From: Flavobacterium sp. 9
GTDB lineage: Bacteria; Bacteroidota; Bacteroidia; Flavobacteriales; Flavobacteriaceae
Direction of reading: 5' to 3'
DNA: 64,000 bases
NCBI RefSeq assembly: GCF_002754195.1
Contig: NZ_PEEU01000001.1
Span: 3,658,001-3,722,000, forward strand
The position numbers and the translations under genes were made by a program. Each line of letters opens with the position of its first letter. Position 1 is the first letter of the stretch. Under the pieces are notes generated by a model, which was given only the letters and a program-made list of their open reading frames with translations, ran no database searches and had not been told where the DNA came from. Shown one piece after another: positions 42,787-50,699 of this stretch.

Positions 42787-43959
42787 ATGAACGAAGAAGA
42801 ATTAGGTTTTGAAACCTTAGCCATACGCACACATTTAGAAAAATCACAATTTCAGGAACATTCAACTCCTTTATATTTATCATCAAGTTTTGTATTTGAA
42901 GACGCAGAGGATATGAGAGCTTCTTTTACAGAAGAAAAAGTACGCAATATTTATTCCCGTTTTAGCAATCCAAATACAACTGAGTTTGTAGATAAAGTTT
43001 GTGCTATGGAAGGTGCTGAAGCGGGTTATGCTTTTGCAACTGGAATGGCTGCCATATATTCAACTTTTGCTGCATTGTTGGATTCAGGAGATCATATCGT
43101 TTCTGCGGGAAGTGTTTTTGGATCGACTCACGCGTTGTTCATGACTTATTTTCCAAAATGGAATATTGAAACAACTTATTTTGATATCAATAAACCGGAA
43201 ACAATCGAAAGTTTTATTAAACCAAATACTAAAATTTTATACGCTGAAACACCTACAAATCCTGGTGTAGACGTGGTTGATTTGGAATTGTTGGGGCAAA
43301 TTGCGAAAAAACACAATTTGATTTTAATAATTGATAACTGTTTTGCGACGCCATACATTCAGCAGCCTATAAAATACGGAGCGCATTTGGTTGTTCATTC
43401 TGCTACAAAATTGATTGACGGACAAGGACGTGTTTTAGGTGGAGTTGCAGTTGGAGATGCTGAGTTGATCCGTAAAATATACTTGTTTTCAAGAAATACA
43501 GGACCGGCAATGTCGCCATTTAATGCTTGGGTTTTGTCAAAAAGTTTAGAGACTTTGGCGGTGCGCGTTGACAAACATTGCGAAAATGCATTGAAAGTAG
43601 CCGAGTTTTTAGAAGGTCACCCAAATGTAAATAGTGTGAAATATCCGTTTCTAAAATCACATCCAAAGTATGAAATTGCTAAAAAACAAATGCTTTTAGG
43701 TGGTAATATAATTGCAATTGAAATTAAAGGCGGACTTGAAGCAGGAAGAAAATTCTTGGATAAGATTAAATTATGCTCACTTTCTGCAAATATTGGAGAT
43801 GTAAAAACTATTGTAACACATCCGGCATCAACAACACATAGTAAATTATCTGTTGAAGAAAAATTATCGGTTGGAATTACAGAAGGTTTAGTACGTGTTT
43901 CTGTAGGTTTGGAAAGTGTAAAAGATATTATTGCCGATTTAGATCAGGCACTTTCTTAA
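42787..43959 (+). CDS. metZ: O-succinylhomoserine/O-acetylhomoserine sulfhydrylase-like PLP enzyme
   Basis: Second Cys/Met-metabolism PLP enzyme in the window. I start at the ATG at 42787 (MNEEELGFETLAIRTHLE) rather than the TTG ten codons upstream. The 390 residues show STPLYLSSSFVFEDAEDM, NIYSRFSNPNTTEFVDKVCAMEGAE, LYAETPTNPGVDVVDL, and the PLP lysine in VVHSATKLIDGQGRVLGG. It is shorter than MetY and closest in layout to MetZ; cystathionine gamma-synthase activity cannot be excluded. Together with metY the cell has two routes to homocysteine. Confidence 0.88.
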   Translation: MNEEELGFETLAIRTHLEKSQFQEHSTPLYLSSSFVFEDAEDMRASFTEEKVRNIYSRFSNPNTTEFVDKVCAMEGAEAGYAFATGMAAIYSTFAALLDSGDHIVSAGSVFGSTHALFMTYFPKWNIETTYFDINKPETIESFIKPNTKILYAETPTNPGVDVVDLELLGQIAKKHNLILIIDNCFATPYIQQPIKYGAHLVVHSATKLIDGQGRVLGGVAVGDAELIRKIYLFSRNTGPAMSPFNAWVLSKSLETLAVRVDKHCENALKVAEFLEGHPNVNSVKYPFLKSHPKYEIAKKQMLLGGNIIAIEIKGGLEAGRKFLDKIKLCSLSANIGDVKTIVTHPASTTHSKLSVEEKLSVGITEGLVRVSVGLESVKDIIADLDQALS

Positions 43960-43978
43960 AAAATTTATTTAATATAGT

Positions 43979-44045
43979 TGTCAGACTGAACGAATTCGAA
44001 GTTAAAGATTTAGCTTCATTCTCGTGCAGTCTGACATTTTTATTT
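43979..44045 (+). terminator. Terminator-like dispersed inverted repeat after metZ
   Basis: GTCAGACTG (about 43981) pairs with CAGTCTGAC (about 44028-44036) with an inner TTCGAAG/CTTCATT arm, then ATTTTTATTT. The TGTCAGACTG...CAGTCTGACA pattern is a recurrent flavobacterial intergenic hairpin. Confidence 0.75.
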
Positions 44046-44053
44046 AAGGCTCT

Positions 44054-44581
44054 ATGAAACCAAGATTACTTATTTTATCAGATTTATTTGGAGGAGATAA
44101 TCCGGAATGGATTCAGCAATATATAGATTTACTGAAGTTTAAATTTGAGATTCAGTATTATGATATGCTTAAACTTGTAAGTATTGATTCGGTTAATCTT
44201 TCAGAAAGCGATATTCATGCTCAGTTTCTTAACGGAGGAATTGATAAAGCAGTTGAAGCCTTACTCAACTTAGAAAAAGAAAAAGTATCAGTTTTAGGAT
44301 TTAGTATTGGCGGAACAATAGCGTGGAAAGCCGCTTTGAAAGGTCTTAATGTTTTAAATTTATTTGCTGTTTCGTCGACTCGATTGCGATATGAAACGGA
44401 ATCTCCAAATTGTGAACTGAAATTATATTTTGGAGAAAAAGATCCGAACAAACCTGACTCACAATGGTATTTGGATTTGAATTTAGAACACGAAATTTTC
44501 AAAGGCAATAATCATCAATTATATTTGTTGGAAAACAATGTGTCTTTAATTTGTAATGATATTTTGAAATCGTTGTTATAA
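44054..44581 (+). CDS. Small alpha/beta hydrolase
   Basis: A 175-residue compact hydrolase. It has the nucleophile elbow GFSIGGTIAWKAAL (about 82-95), a candidate acid in LYFGEKDPNKPDSQW and a His in GNNHQLYLLEN near the C-terminus. No signal peptide, so cytosolic. The family is broad and the substrate unknown; it lies between metZ and the Rrf2 regulator on the same strand, after a terminator-like repeat, so membership in the sulfur regulon is uncertain. Confidence 0.78.
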   Translation: MKPRLLILSDLFGGDNPEWIQQYIDLLKFKFEIQYYDMLKLVSIDSVNLSESDIHAQFLNGGIDKAVEALLNLEKEKVSVLGFSIGGTIAWKAALKGLNVLNLFAVSSTRLRYETESPNCELKLYFGEKDPNKPDSQWYLDLNLEHEIFKGNNHQLYLLENNVSLICNDILKSLL

Positions 44582-44645
44582 AAATGATTTTCTGCTAAAT
44601 GATATAAAGTCAAAGGTTGTTTTTCATTTATATTTCTTTAAACTA

Positions 44646-44658
44646 TACTAATTTAGTA
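44646..44658. promoter_or_regulatory. Palindrome TACTAATTTAGTA upstream of the Rrf2 gene
   Basis: Perfect 6+1+6 palindrome inside CTATACTAATTTAGTAGA, about 130 bp ahead of the regulator start. It resembles the ATCAAATTAG words at 34428 and 31078 in composition. A candidate autoregulatory site. Confidence 0.4.
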
Positions 44659-44790
44659 GAATATAGATTGAATCTGTTATATTCTCATTTAAAAAGATTA
44701 TTTTTGTTGAAGAAAATATGCGTATTGTTTGTTTTGGTTCTTTTGATAACCTTAGAACTAGAATTTATAATTACGATCTAAAATATAAAA

Positions 44791-45201
44791 ATGCTTTCAA
44801 AGAAAACAAAATACGGAATTAAAGCCTTAACATATTTAGCCAGACGAGAAAATAATGATCCTGTACAAATTGCAGAAATTGCAAAAAGCGAACATATTTC
44901 AATTAAGTTCTTAGAAAGTATTTTATTACTACTTAGAAATTCAGGTTTTCTAGGAGCAAAAAAAGGAAAAGGTGGAGGTTATTATCTGATAAAAGATCCA
45001 AAAGATATCAGTATGGCCAAAGTATATCGTATTCTCGAAGGTCCAATTGCATTGCTTCCGTGTGCAAGTCATAATTTTTATGAAAAATGTGACGATTGTG
45101 ATGATGAAACTACCTGCGCAGCCAGACGTTTAATGACTGAAGTGAGAGATAATACACTTAAAATTCTTGAAAGTAATTCATTAGCAGATATTGCATTTTA
45201 A
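44791..45201 (+). CDS. Rrf2-family transcriptional regulator
   Basis: A 136-residue winged-helix regulator: KYGIKALTYLARR, IAEIAKSEHISIKFLESILLLLRNSGFLGAKKGKGGGYYL (recognition and wing region). After the dimerisation helix it carries four Cys, at 91, 100, 103 and 109 (C-x8-C-x2-C-x5-C); IscR-type members have three. A Fe-S or other thiol-based sensor is plausible. Family members include CymR, the cysteine-metabolism repressor of Firmicutes. Its placement amid the sulfate assimilation genes makes it the best candidate for their regulator; that is inference. Confidence 0.88.
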   Translation: MLSKKTKYGIKALTYLARRENNDPVQIAEIAKSEHISIKFLESILLLLRNSGFLGAKKGKGGGYYLIKDPKDISMAKVYRILEGPIALLPCASHNFYEKCDDCDDETTCAARRLMTEVRDNTLKILESNSLADIAF

Positions 45202-45207
45202 TTTGAA

Positions 45208-45273
45208 CCATATAAGTTTATTTTAGATTTTGCGACATAGCTTAATTAAATGGACTTATATAACTTATATAGT
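45208..45273. repeat. Dispersed inverted repeat ACCATATAAGTT
   Basis: ACCATATAAGTT at 45208-45219 pairs with AACTTATATAGT at 45262-45273 (one mismatch), with AGATTTTGCGACATAGCTTAA between. It belongs to the same family as the outer arms at 36314-36435 and is located between convergent genes. Confidence 0.7.
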
Positions 45274-45286
45274 GAAAAAATCTGTT

Positions 45287-46069
45287 TTAAAAAATCAACT
45301 TATATCCGGCTAAGAAAAGCATTACTGCAATAGCATTTCTCAGAAATAAGTCAGGAATTTTTCCGCTTAACATACTTCCAATAAAGATTCCCGGAAGCGA
45401 TCCCATTAATAACTGACCTAGTAAAAGCAAATCTAAATTCCCCATAGAGGCGTGTCCTATTCCGGCAACAAGCGTTAAAGGAACGGCGTGCGCAATCTCT
45501 GTTCCTACCAAACGAGGCGTTGGTAAAAGCGGATAAAGAAAGAATAAAGTAACTGTTCCCAAAGCTCCCGCTCCAATCGACGTTAGTGTTACAGTTGCTC
45601 CAAGTAATACACCTATTCCAATAGTTAGCATGTTTTGAGTGTGACTTTCGCTATGAAATTTATCTCCCGCATGTTTTTGAGAATACTTTAATAATCTCTT
45701 TTTAAATAAAATTGCGATTGAAGTAAAAAGCAAAGCCCAGCCTAAACTGTATTTAATAACAGCATTAATAGTCGAAATGTCGGTTTTGATACTATTTAAG
45801 ATCCATAAAGTCAATAATGCTGCAGGAACACTTCCTAAAGTTAGCCAGCCCGTGATTTTCCAATTGATGTTTCCTTTTTTGTGGTGTACAAATACGCCTC
45901 CCATTTTGGTAAAAGCAGCATATAATAAATCAGTGCCAACAGCTGTAGTTGGTGGAATTCCGAAGTATAATAAGATGGGAGTCATTAAGGAACCGCCTCC
46001 AACGCCCGTTAATCCTACTACAAAACCTACTACCAAACCAGCAATTACAAGACCTATTTGAAAATCCAT
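45287..46069 (-). CDS. Sulfite exporter TauE/SafE family permease (1)
   Basis: A 260-residue inner-membrane permease with about eight helices. It has the two-repeat TauE/SafE signature: VGLTGVGGGSLMTPILLYFGIPPTTAVGTDLLYAAFTK and LTSIGAGALGTVTLFFLYPLLPTPRLVGTEIAHAVPLTL. Members move sulfite, sulfate or organosulfonates. It diverges from a second TauE/SafE gene at 46384 with a promoter region of about 310 bp between them. Substrate and direction cannot be read from the sequence; sulfate/sulfite is suggested by the cysH-cysD-cysN neighbours. Confidence 0.9.
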   Translation of the reverse strand: MDFQIGLVIAGLVVGFVVGLTGVGGGSLMTPILLYFGIPPTTAVGTDLLYAAFTKMGGVFVHHKKGNINWKITGWLTLGSVPAALLTLWILNSIKTDISTINAVIKYSLGWALLFTSIAILFKKRLLKYSQKHAGDKFHSESHTQNMLTIGIGVLLGATVTLTSIGAGALGTVTLFFLYPLLPTPRLVGTEIAHAVPLTLVAGIGHASMGNLDLLLLGQLLMGSLPGIFIGSMLSGKIPDLFLRNAIAVMLFLAGYKLIF

Positions 46070-46292
46070 GAATAAATATTTGCAGTAAAAATAATAACAA
46101 TTTTATAATTATCCTATGGATATGGTAGACTTTAAAATGTTATATTTGCAAATAGATATCATTTATAGTTTATTTGGTTGTATTACAGCTTGATATGATT
46201 TTTAACTTAAGAAGCTAATTTGTTATATTCTTGAAAGTTACGATTTAGTTGATCTAAAGAAAATTAGAGTTGTAAAAAAATTAAATAATACT

Positions 46293-46353
46293 TTGATATT
46301 TAGAAATAAGTATTAATTTTGCATAGTAATCTATTAACCCGATAGGGTAATAG
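46293..46353 (+). promoter_or_regulatory. Promoter and palindromic operator candidate of the TauE-cysH unit
   Basis: TTG at 46293-46295, 18-bp spacer, TAATTTTG at 46314-46321. Ten bases downstream is an inverted repeat at 46331-46353 with arms CTATTAACCC and GGGTAATAG. Its position over the expected transcription start suits repression. GATAGGGTAATAGA here is identical to 31011-31024. Confidence 0.6.
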
Positions 46354-46383
46354 ATTTTGCAAGCCAAAAGCAACCATGAGAAT

Positions 46384-47286
46384 ATGGAAAAAGAATTAAA
46401 AATAAATAGTTATGATGTTAGAACAGATGCATCGATAAAAGAAAAGTTATGGGTAATAGTACCTGTTGTTTTATTAGTAGGTTTATTGTCTACATTAATT
46501 TTTAATCACTACGCTGAGTTTTCATGGAGTGGGTTTGTTGGAGGTTTCAATCAGGAGTTCTTAGTATTTTTTGGAATTGGTGTTTTTGCACAATTGGTTG
46601 ATGGAACATTAGGAATGGGTTACGGAGCAACTTCAACGTCATTTTTGTTGGCTTATGGAGTTCCGCCGGTTGTTAGCAGTACTGCGGTTCACGTTTCAGA
46701 AATGTTTACAACAGGAGCTTCGGCACTTTCTCATCATAAGTTTGGGAATATTAATAAAAAATTGACAAAACACTTATTAATTCCAGGAGTTTTGGGTTCA
46801 ATTACAGGAGCTTATTTATTATCTGATGTAATTAACGGAGATATTATTAAGCCATTTATTGCGGTTTACATGATTATTTTGGCAGCTGTTATTATCAAAA
46901 AAGCATTGTCTAAAACAGTTGTAAAAAAGAAAACCACAAAATTAGGATATTTAGCCACTTTTGGTGGTTTTATGGATTCGGTTGGCGGCGGTGGCTGGGG
47001 ACCAATTGTAACTTCTACATTATTAGGAAGAGGCAGAAATCCAAGATATACAATAGGTTCTGTAAATGCAGCAGAATTTGCAATTTCATTTGCAAGCGGA
47101 ATCACGTTCATGCTTTTTGGAGGAATTCATGGCTGGCAGGTTATTTTTGGGTTGATTTTAGGAGGCGTAATTTCGGCACCTTTAGCGGCTTATTTGGTTA
47201 ATAAAATCAAAAGAAAACCAATGATGGTTGCGGTTGGAATTTTAATTATATTATTGAGTTTAAAAACATTATCTAAATTATTGTAA
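46384..47286 (+). CDS. Sulfite exporter TauE/SafE family permease (2)
   Basis: A 300-residue permease. I use the ATG at 46384 (MEKELKINSYDVRTD) instead of an upstream TTG. A hydrophilic N-terminus of about 22 residues precedes the first helix; the repeats are ADVGTLGMGYGATSTS-like (QLVDGTLGMGYGATSTSFLLAYGVPPVVSSTAVHVSEMFTT) and GFMDSVGGGGWGPIVTSTLLGRG. It is only about 29 bp upstream of cysH and shares its orientation, so it is likely the sulfate-uptake permease of the assimilation operon. It is not a close copy of the divergent permease at 45287. Confidence 0.9.
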   Translation: MEKELKINSYDVRTDASIKEKLWVIVPVVLLVGLLSTLIFNHYAEFSWSGFVGGFNQEFLVFFGIGVFAQLVDGTLGMGYGATSTSFLLAYGVPPVVSSTAVHVSEMFTTGASALSHHKFGNINKKLTKHLLIPGVLGSITGAYLLSDVINGDIIKPFIAVYMIILAAVIIKKALSKTVVKKKTTKLGYLATFGGFMDSVGGGGWGPIVTSTLLGRGRNPRYTIGSVNAAEFAISFASGITFMLFGGIHGWQVIFGLILGGVISAPLAAYLVNKIKRKPMMVAVGILIILLSLKTLSKLL

Positions 47287-47314
47287 CATTTTTTAGAAGG
47301 GAAAGAAAGAGATT

Positions 47315-48025
47315 ATGAGTGCTACGATTATACAATCATTATTAGATAAAACAAAAGATTTTTCACTGGAGGAAACATTGGCTTTTTTAGCAAATGAATA
47401 TCCTGGAAAAGTAATTTTTTCGACTTCTTTTGGTCAGGAAGATCAGGTGATTACAGATTTTATTGCAAAAAGTAATCAGGATATCACCATTTTTACATTA
47501 GACACCGGAAGATTATTTCAGGAAACTTACGATGTTTTTCATAAAACATTAAAAAAGTATAAAAAACCAATCGAGGTTTATTTTCCCGAAGCTACAGCAG
47601 TCGAAAATTTACTGAAACACAAAGGCCCAAACAGCTTTTATGATTCGGTAGAAAATAGAAAAGAATGTTGTTTTATTCGAAAGGTAGTTCCGTTGAGAAA
47701 AGCTTTGGCAGGAAATTCAGTCTGGATTACAGGTTTAAGAGCTGAACAATCTGAGAATAGAAACGATTTACAATTGTTTGAATACGATGGAGGTTTCGAA
47801 ATTATAAAGTTCAATCCGTTATTAAAATGGACTTTAGAAGAAGTTGAAACTTATTTATCGGAAAATAATGTTCCTCAAAATGCTTTACATAAACAAGGTT
47901 TCGTAAGTATAGGTTGTGCGCCATGTACCAGAGCAATTTTCCCAGGGGAAGATATCAGAGCCGGAAGATGGTGGTGGGAATCAAGCCATAAAGAGTGTGG
48001 TTTGCATAGCGCTAAAAAAGACTAG
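47315..48025 (+). CDS. cysH: Assimilatory adenylyl-sulfate (APS) reductase
   Basis: Reduces activated sulfate to sulfite. The 236 residues have the CysH fold (FSTSFGQEDQVITDF, LDTGRLFQETY, ITGLRAEQSENR) and the catalytic ECGLH near the end (Cys 228). Cys 118-119 in KECCFIRKVVPL and Cys 201/204 in IGCAPCTR form the CC...CxxC pattern that binds a 4Fe-4S cluster and marks APS rather than PAPS reductases. This agrees with the lack of an APS kinase (cysC) in or fused to the neighbouring cysN. Many databases would call it phosphoadenylyl-sulfate reductase. Confidence 0.93.
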   Translation: MSATIIQSLLDKTKDFSLEETLAFLANEYPGKVIFSTSFGQEDQVITDFIAKSNQDITIFTLDTGRLFQETYDVFHKTLKKYKKPIEVYFPEATAVENLLKHKGPNSFYDSVENRKECCFIRKVVPLRKALAGNSVWITGLRAEQSENRNDLQLFEYDGGFEIIKFNPLLKWTLEEVETYLSENNVPQNALHKQGFVSIGCAPCTRAIFPGEDIRAGRWWWESSHKECGLHSAKKD

Positions 48026-48084
48026 AAGAAGCAAGAGGCAAGATATAAGAGAATAGAATAAAGAATATAGATTCAAGACAATAG

Positions 48085-48195
48085 ATTAAAGTTCCGGAGG
48101 AACGATTTATATTGTAGCGCCGGATTTTAATCCGGGGGAAATGAAGATTCGTATTGTAGCGTCTCGAAACAACGAATTGAAATCCGTTGAAAAAA
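48085..48195. repeat. Dispersed GTTCC-GGAAC / TATTGTAGCG repeat
   Basis: GTTCCGGAGGAACG, ATTGTAGCGCCGG-ATTTTAA-TCCGGG and a second TATTGTAGCG word between cysH and cysD. The same family is at 53571-53645, 54271-54317 and 59160-59460. Confidence 0.7.
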
Positions 48196-48295
48196 CAAAA
48201 ACAAAAAACACAGAATAACGATAGTTTATAGGTTTTAGATTAAACTCACAAGAATCTTAAATTGAAAAACTATCAAGCATTAAACAAAATATCAA

Positions 48296-49201
48296 ATGAG
48301 TTCAAGTTCAGTATTAAAAACAAACGCTTTAGAGAGTGAAGCGATATACATTTTCAGAGAAGTAATTTCACAATTTGACAAACCTGTTTTACTTTTTTCT
48401 GGAGGAAAAGATTCTATAACATTAGTGCGTTTGGCACAGAAAGCATTTTTTCCTGCAAAGATTCCGTTTCCTCTATTGCACGTTGATACAGGACACAATT
48501 TCCCTGAAACAATTGCTTTCAGAGATAAATTGGTAGAAGAATTAGGCTTGGAATTAATCGTTCGTAATGTTCAGGACGCTATTGATGAAGGAAAAGTAGT
48601 TGAAGAAACTGGAAAATATTCTAGTAGAAACAGCTTACAGACAATCACACTTTTAGACGCAATCGAAGAATTTAAGTTTGATGCTTGTATTGGTGGAGCA
48701 CGTCGTGATGAAGAAAAAGCAAGAGCCAAGGAACGTATTTTTTCAGTTCGTGATGATTTCGGTCAATGGGATGAAAAAAATCAAAGACCTGAGTTATTTG
48801 ATATTTTGAACGGAAAAATAGAAAATGGACAAAACGTTCGTGTTTTTCCAATTTCAAACTGGACAGAATTAGATGTTTGGAGTTATATCGAAAAAGAACA
48901 CATCGAAATTCCATCAATCTATTTTTCACATAAAAGAAAAGTTTTTTTGAGAGACGGTTTAATCTGGTCGCATTCTCCTTTTGTGTATCAGGAAGAAGAC
49001 GAACAAATCGAAGAAAGAATTGTTCGTTTTAGAACCGTTGGAGATATGAGTTGTACAGCCGCTGTTGAATCTTATGCAGCAACAATCCAGGAAGTAGTTG
49101 GAGAAATTAGAGAATCTACTATTTCTGAAAGAGGAGCCAGAATCGACGATAAACGTTCTGAAGCTGCAATGGAAAAGAGAAAACAACAAGGGTACTTTTA
49201 A
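48296..49201 (+). CDS. cysD: Sulfate adenylyltransferase subunit 2
   Basis: Catalytic ATP-sulfurylase subunit that adenylates sulfate. The 301 residues show the PP-loop LFSGGKDSITLVRLA, PLLHVDTGHNFPETIAFRD, GGARRDEEKARAKERIFS, PISNWTELDVWSYIEKEHIEIPSIYFSH, and RFRTVGDMSCTAAVES. Length and motifs are those of CysD. It is followed by cysN after 158 bp of repeat-rich sequence; the two proteins work as a GTP-driven heterodimer. Confidence 0.97.
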   Translation: MSSSSVLKTNALESEAIYIFREVISQFDKPVLLFSGGKDSITLVRLAQKAFFPAKIPFPLLHVDTGHNFPETIAFRDKLVEELGLELIVRNVQDAIDEGKVVEETGKYSSRNSLQTITLLDAIEEFKFDACIGGARRDEEKARAKERIFSVRDDFGQWDEKNQRPELFDILNGKIENGQNVRVFPISNWTELDVWSYIEKEHIEIPSIYFSHKRKVFLRDGLIWSHSPFVYQEEDEQIEERIVRFRTVGDMSCTAAVESYAATIQEVVGEIRESTISERGARIDDKRSEAAMEKRKQQGYF

Positions 49202-49359
49202 TAATTATGAATTGTGAATTATAAATTATAAATGCAATTCAGAATTAATTAAAAGTTAGAATCAAAAAAACAAAAACATACAGATTTAAATTTTAGTTCA
49301 AAGGCAAGCAACGTGAAACCTGAAACAAAAAAATTAAACCTGAAACAAAATATTACAGA

Positions 49360-50604
49360 ATGGAAGTTTTAAAAATAGCAACAGCAGGAAGTGTAGATGA
49401 CGGAAAAAGTACCTTGATCGGGAGATTATTGTACGACACAAAATCATTGACTACGGATAAAATTGAGGCAATCGAAAAAAGCAGTAAGCAAAAAGGATAT
49501 GATTATCTGGATTTCTCATTGGCAACAGATGGTTTAGTTGCCGAAAGAGAACAAGGAATTACGATTGATGTTGCGCACATTTATTTTTCGACTGCAAAGA
49601 AAAGTTACATTATTGCGGATACTCCGGGTCACGTAGAATATACTAGAAACATGGTTACAGGAGCTTCGACTTCTCAGGTTTCTATTATTTTAATTGATGC
49701 CAGAAAAGGTGTAATCGAGCAAACATACCGTCACTTTTTTATCAATAATTTATTGAGAGTAAAAGAGGTGATTGTTGCGATTAATAAAATGGACTTAGTA
49801 GATTATTCTGAAGAAGTTTTTAATAAAATCAAAGCCGATTTTCAGGCATTAAACGCTAAAAGCACATTCAAGGAACAAAACGTAAGTTACATTCCGTTAA
49901 GTGCAATCAATGGCGGAAATGTGGTAGATCAATCAAAAGATATGCCTTGGTATACAGGTCAAACTGTTTTGGAGCATTTAGAAGGATTACATTCTCATGA
50001 TGTTTTTGAAACAGGAAAAGCTCGTTTTCCGGTTCAAACCGTAATTCGTCCAAAGACAGAAGAATACCATGATTTTAGAGGATACGCAGGAAAATTATAC
50101 GGAAACTCTATTAAAGTTGGAGATGCCGTTACGGTTCTTCCTTCTTTGACCGAATCAAAAGTATCAAAAATTCACTTTTTCGATAAACAATATGATGAAG
50201 CCGTTGCAGGATCTTCGATTACAATCGAATTAGAAAATGATATCAATGTTACAAGAGGAGATATGATTGTAAAATCGTCAGAACTTCCAAAAATTGAAAA
50301 AGAAATAAATACAACAGTTTGTTGGATGGACAGTAAAAAGCTGGTTCCTGGAACAAAATACATCGTTCAGCACAATACAAATTCAGTTTTAGCAAAAGTA
50401 GAAAGTATCAAAAATACAATCTCAACTGACTATTCGGGAACAAAAGAAGCGTCACAATTAGCGATAAACGAAATTGGAGAAGTAAGCATTAAATTAAGTA
50501 AACCATTATATTTTGATGCCTACAACGATAATAAATCAAACGGTGCTTTTATCTTAATTGATACAGCAACAAATACAACAGCAGGAGTAGGATTCATTCG
50601 ATAA
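49360..50604 (+). CDS. cysN: Sulfate adenylyltransferase subunit 1 (GTPase)
   Basis: EF-Tu-like GTPase subunit that drives sulfate adenylation. In 414 residues: G1 TAGSVDDGKSTLIGRLL, G2 region EREQGITIDVAHIYF, G3 IADTPGHVEYTRNM, G4 AINKMDLV, followed by two beta-barrel domains ending AGVGFIR. No C-terminal APS kinase is fused, so APS is the expected product, in line with the APS-reductase features of CysH. Confidence 0.96.
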   Translation: MEVLKIATAGSVDDGKSTLIGRLLYDTKSLTTDKIEAIEKSSKQKGYDYLDFSLATDGLVAEREQGITIDVAHIYFSTAKKSYIIADTPGHVEYTRNMVTGASTSQVSIILIDARKGVIEQTYRHFFINNLLRVKEVIVAINKMDLVDYSEEVFNKIKADFQALNAKSTFKEQNVSYIPLSAINGGNVVDQSKDMPWYTGQTVLEHLEGLHSHDVFETGKARFPVQTVIRPKTEEYHDFRGYAGKLYGNSIKVGDAVTVLPSLTESKVSKIHFFDKQYDEAVAGSSITIELENDINVTRGDMIVKSSELPKIEKEINTTVCWMDSKKLVPGTKYIVQHNTNSVLAKVESIKNTISTDYSGTKEASQLAINEIGEVSIKLSKPLYFDAYNDNKSNGAFILIDTATNTTAGVGFIR

Positions 50605-50699
50605 ATGCATTAGGCTTTAAGCAATAAGCCTTAAGCAAAAAAACATAAAGTTAAAAAAGCCTAGAGCGTAAAGCTTAAAGCCTAAAGCCAGAAAAACAA
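50605..50699. repeat. Low-complexity TTAAGCCTAAAGC-type repeats between cysN and sulfite reductase
   Basis: Tandem words such as TAAGCAATAAGCCTTAAGC and TTAAAGCCTAAAGCC fill the spacer; they can fold but there is no T-run, so the operon may continue through. Confidence 0.6.
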
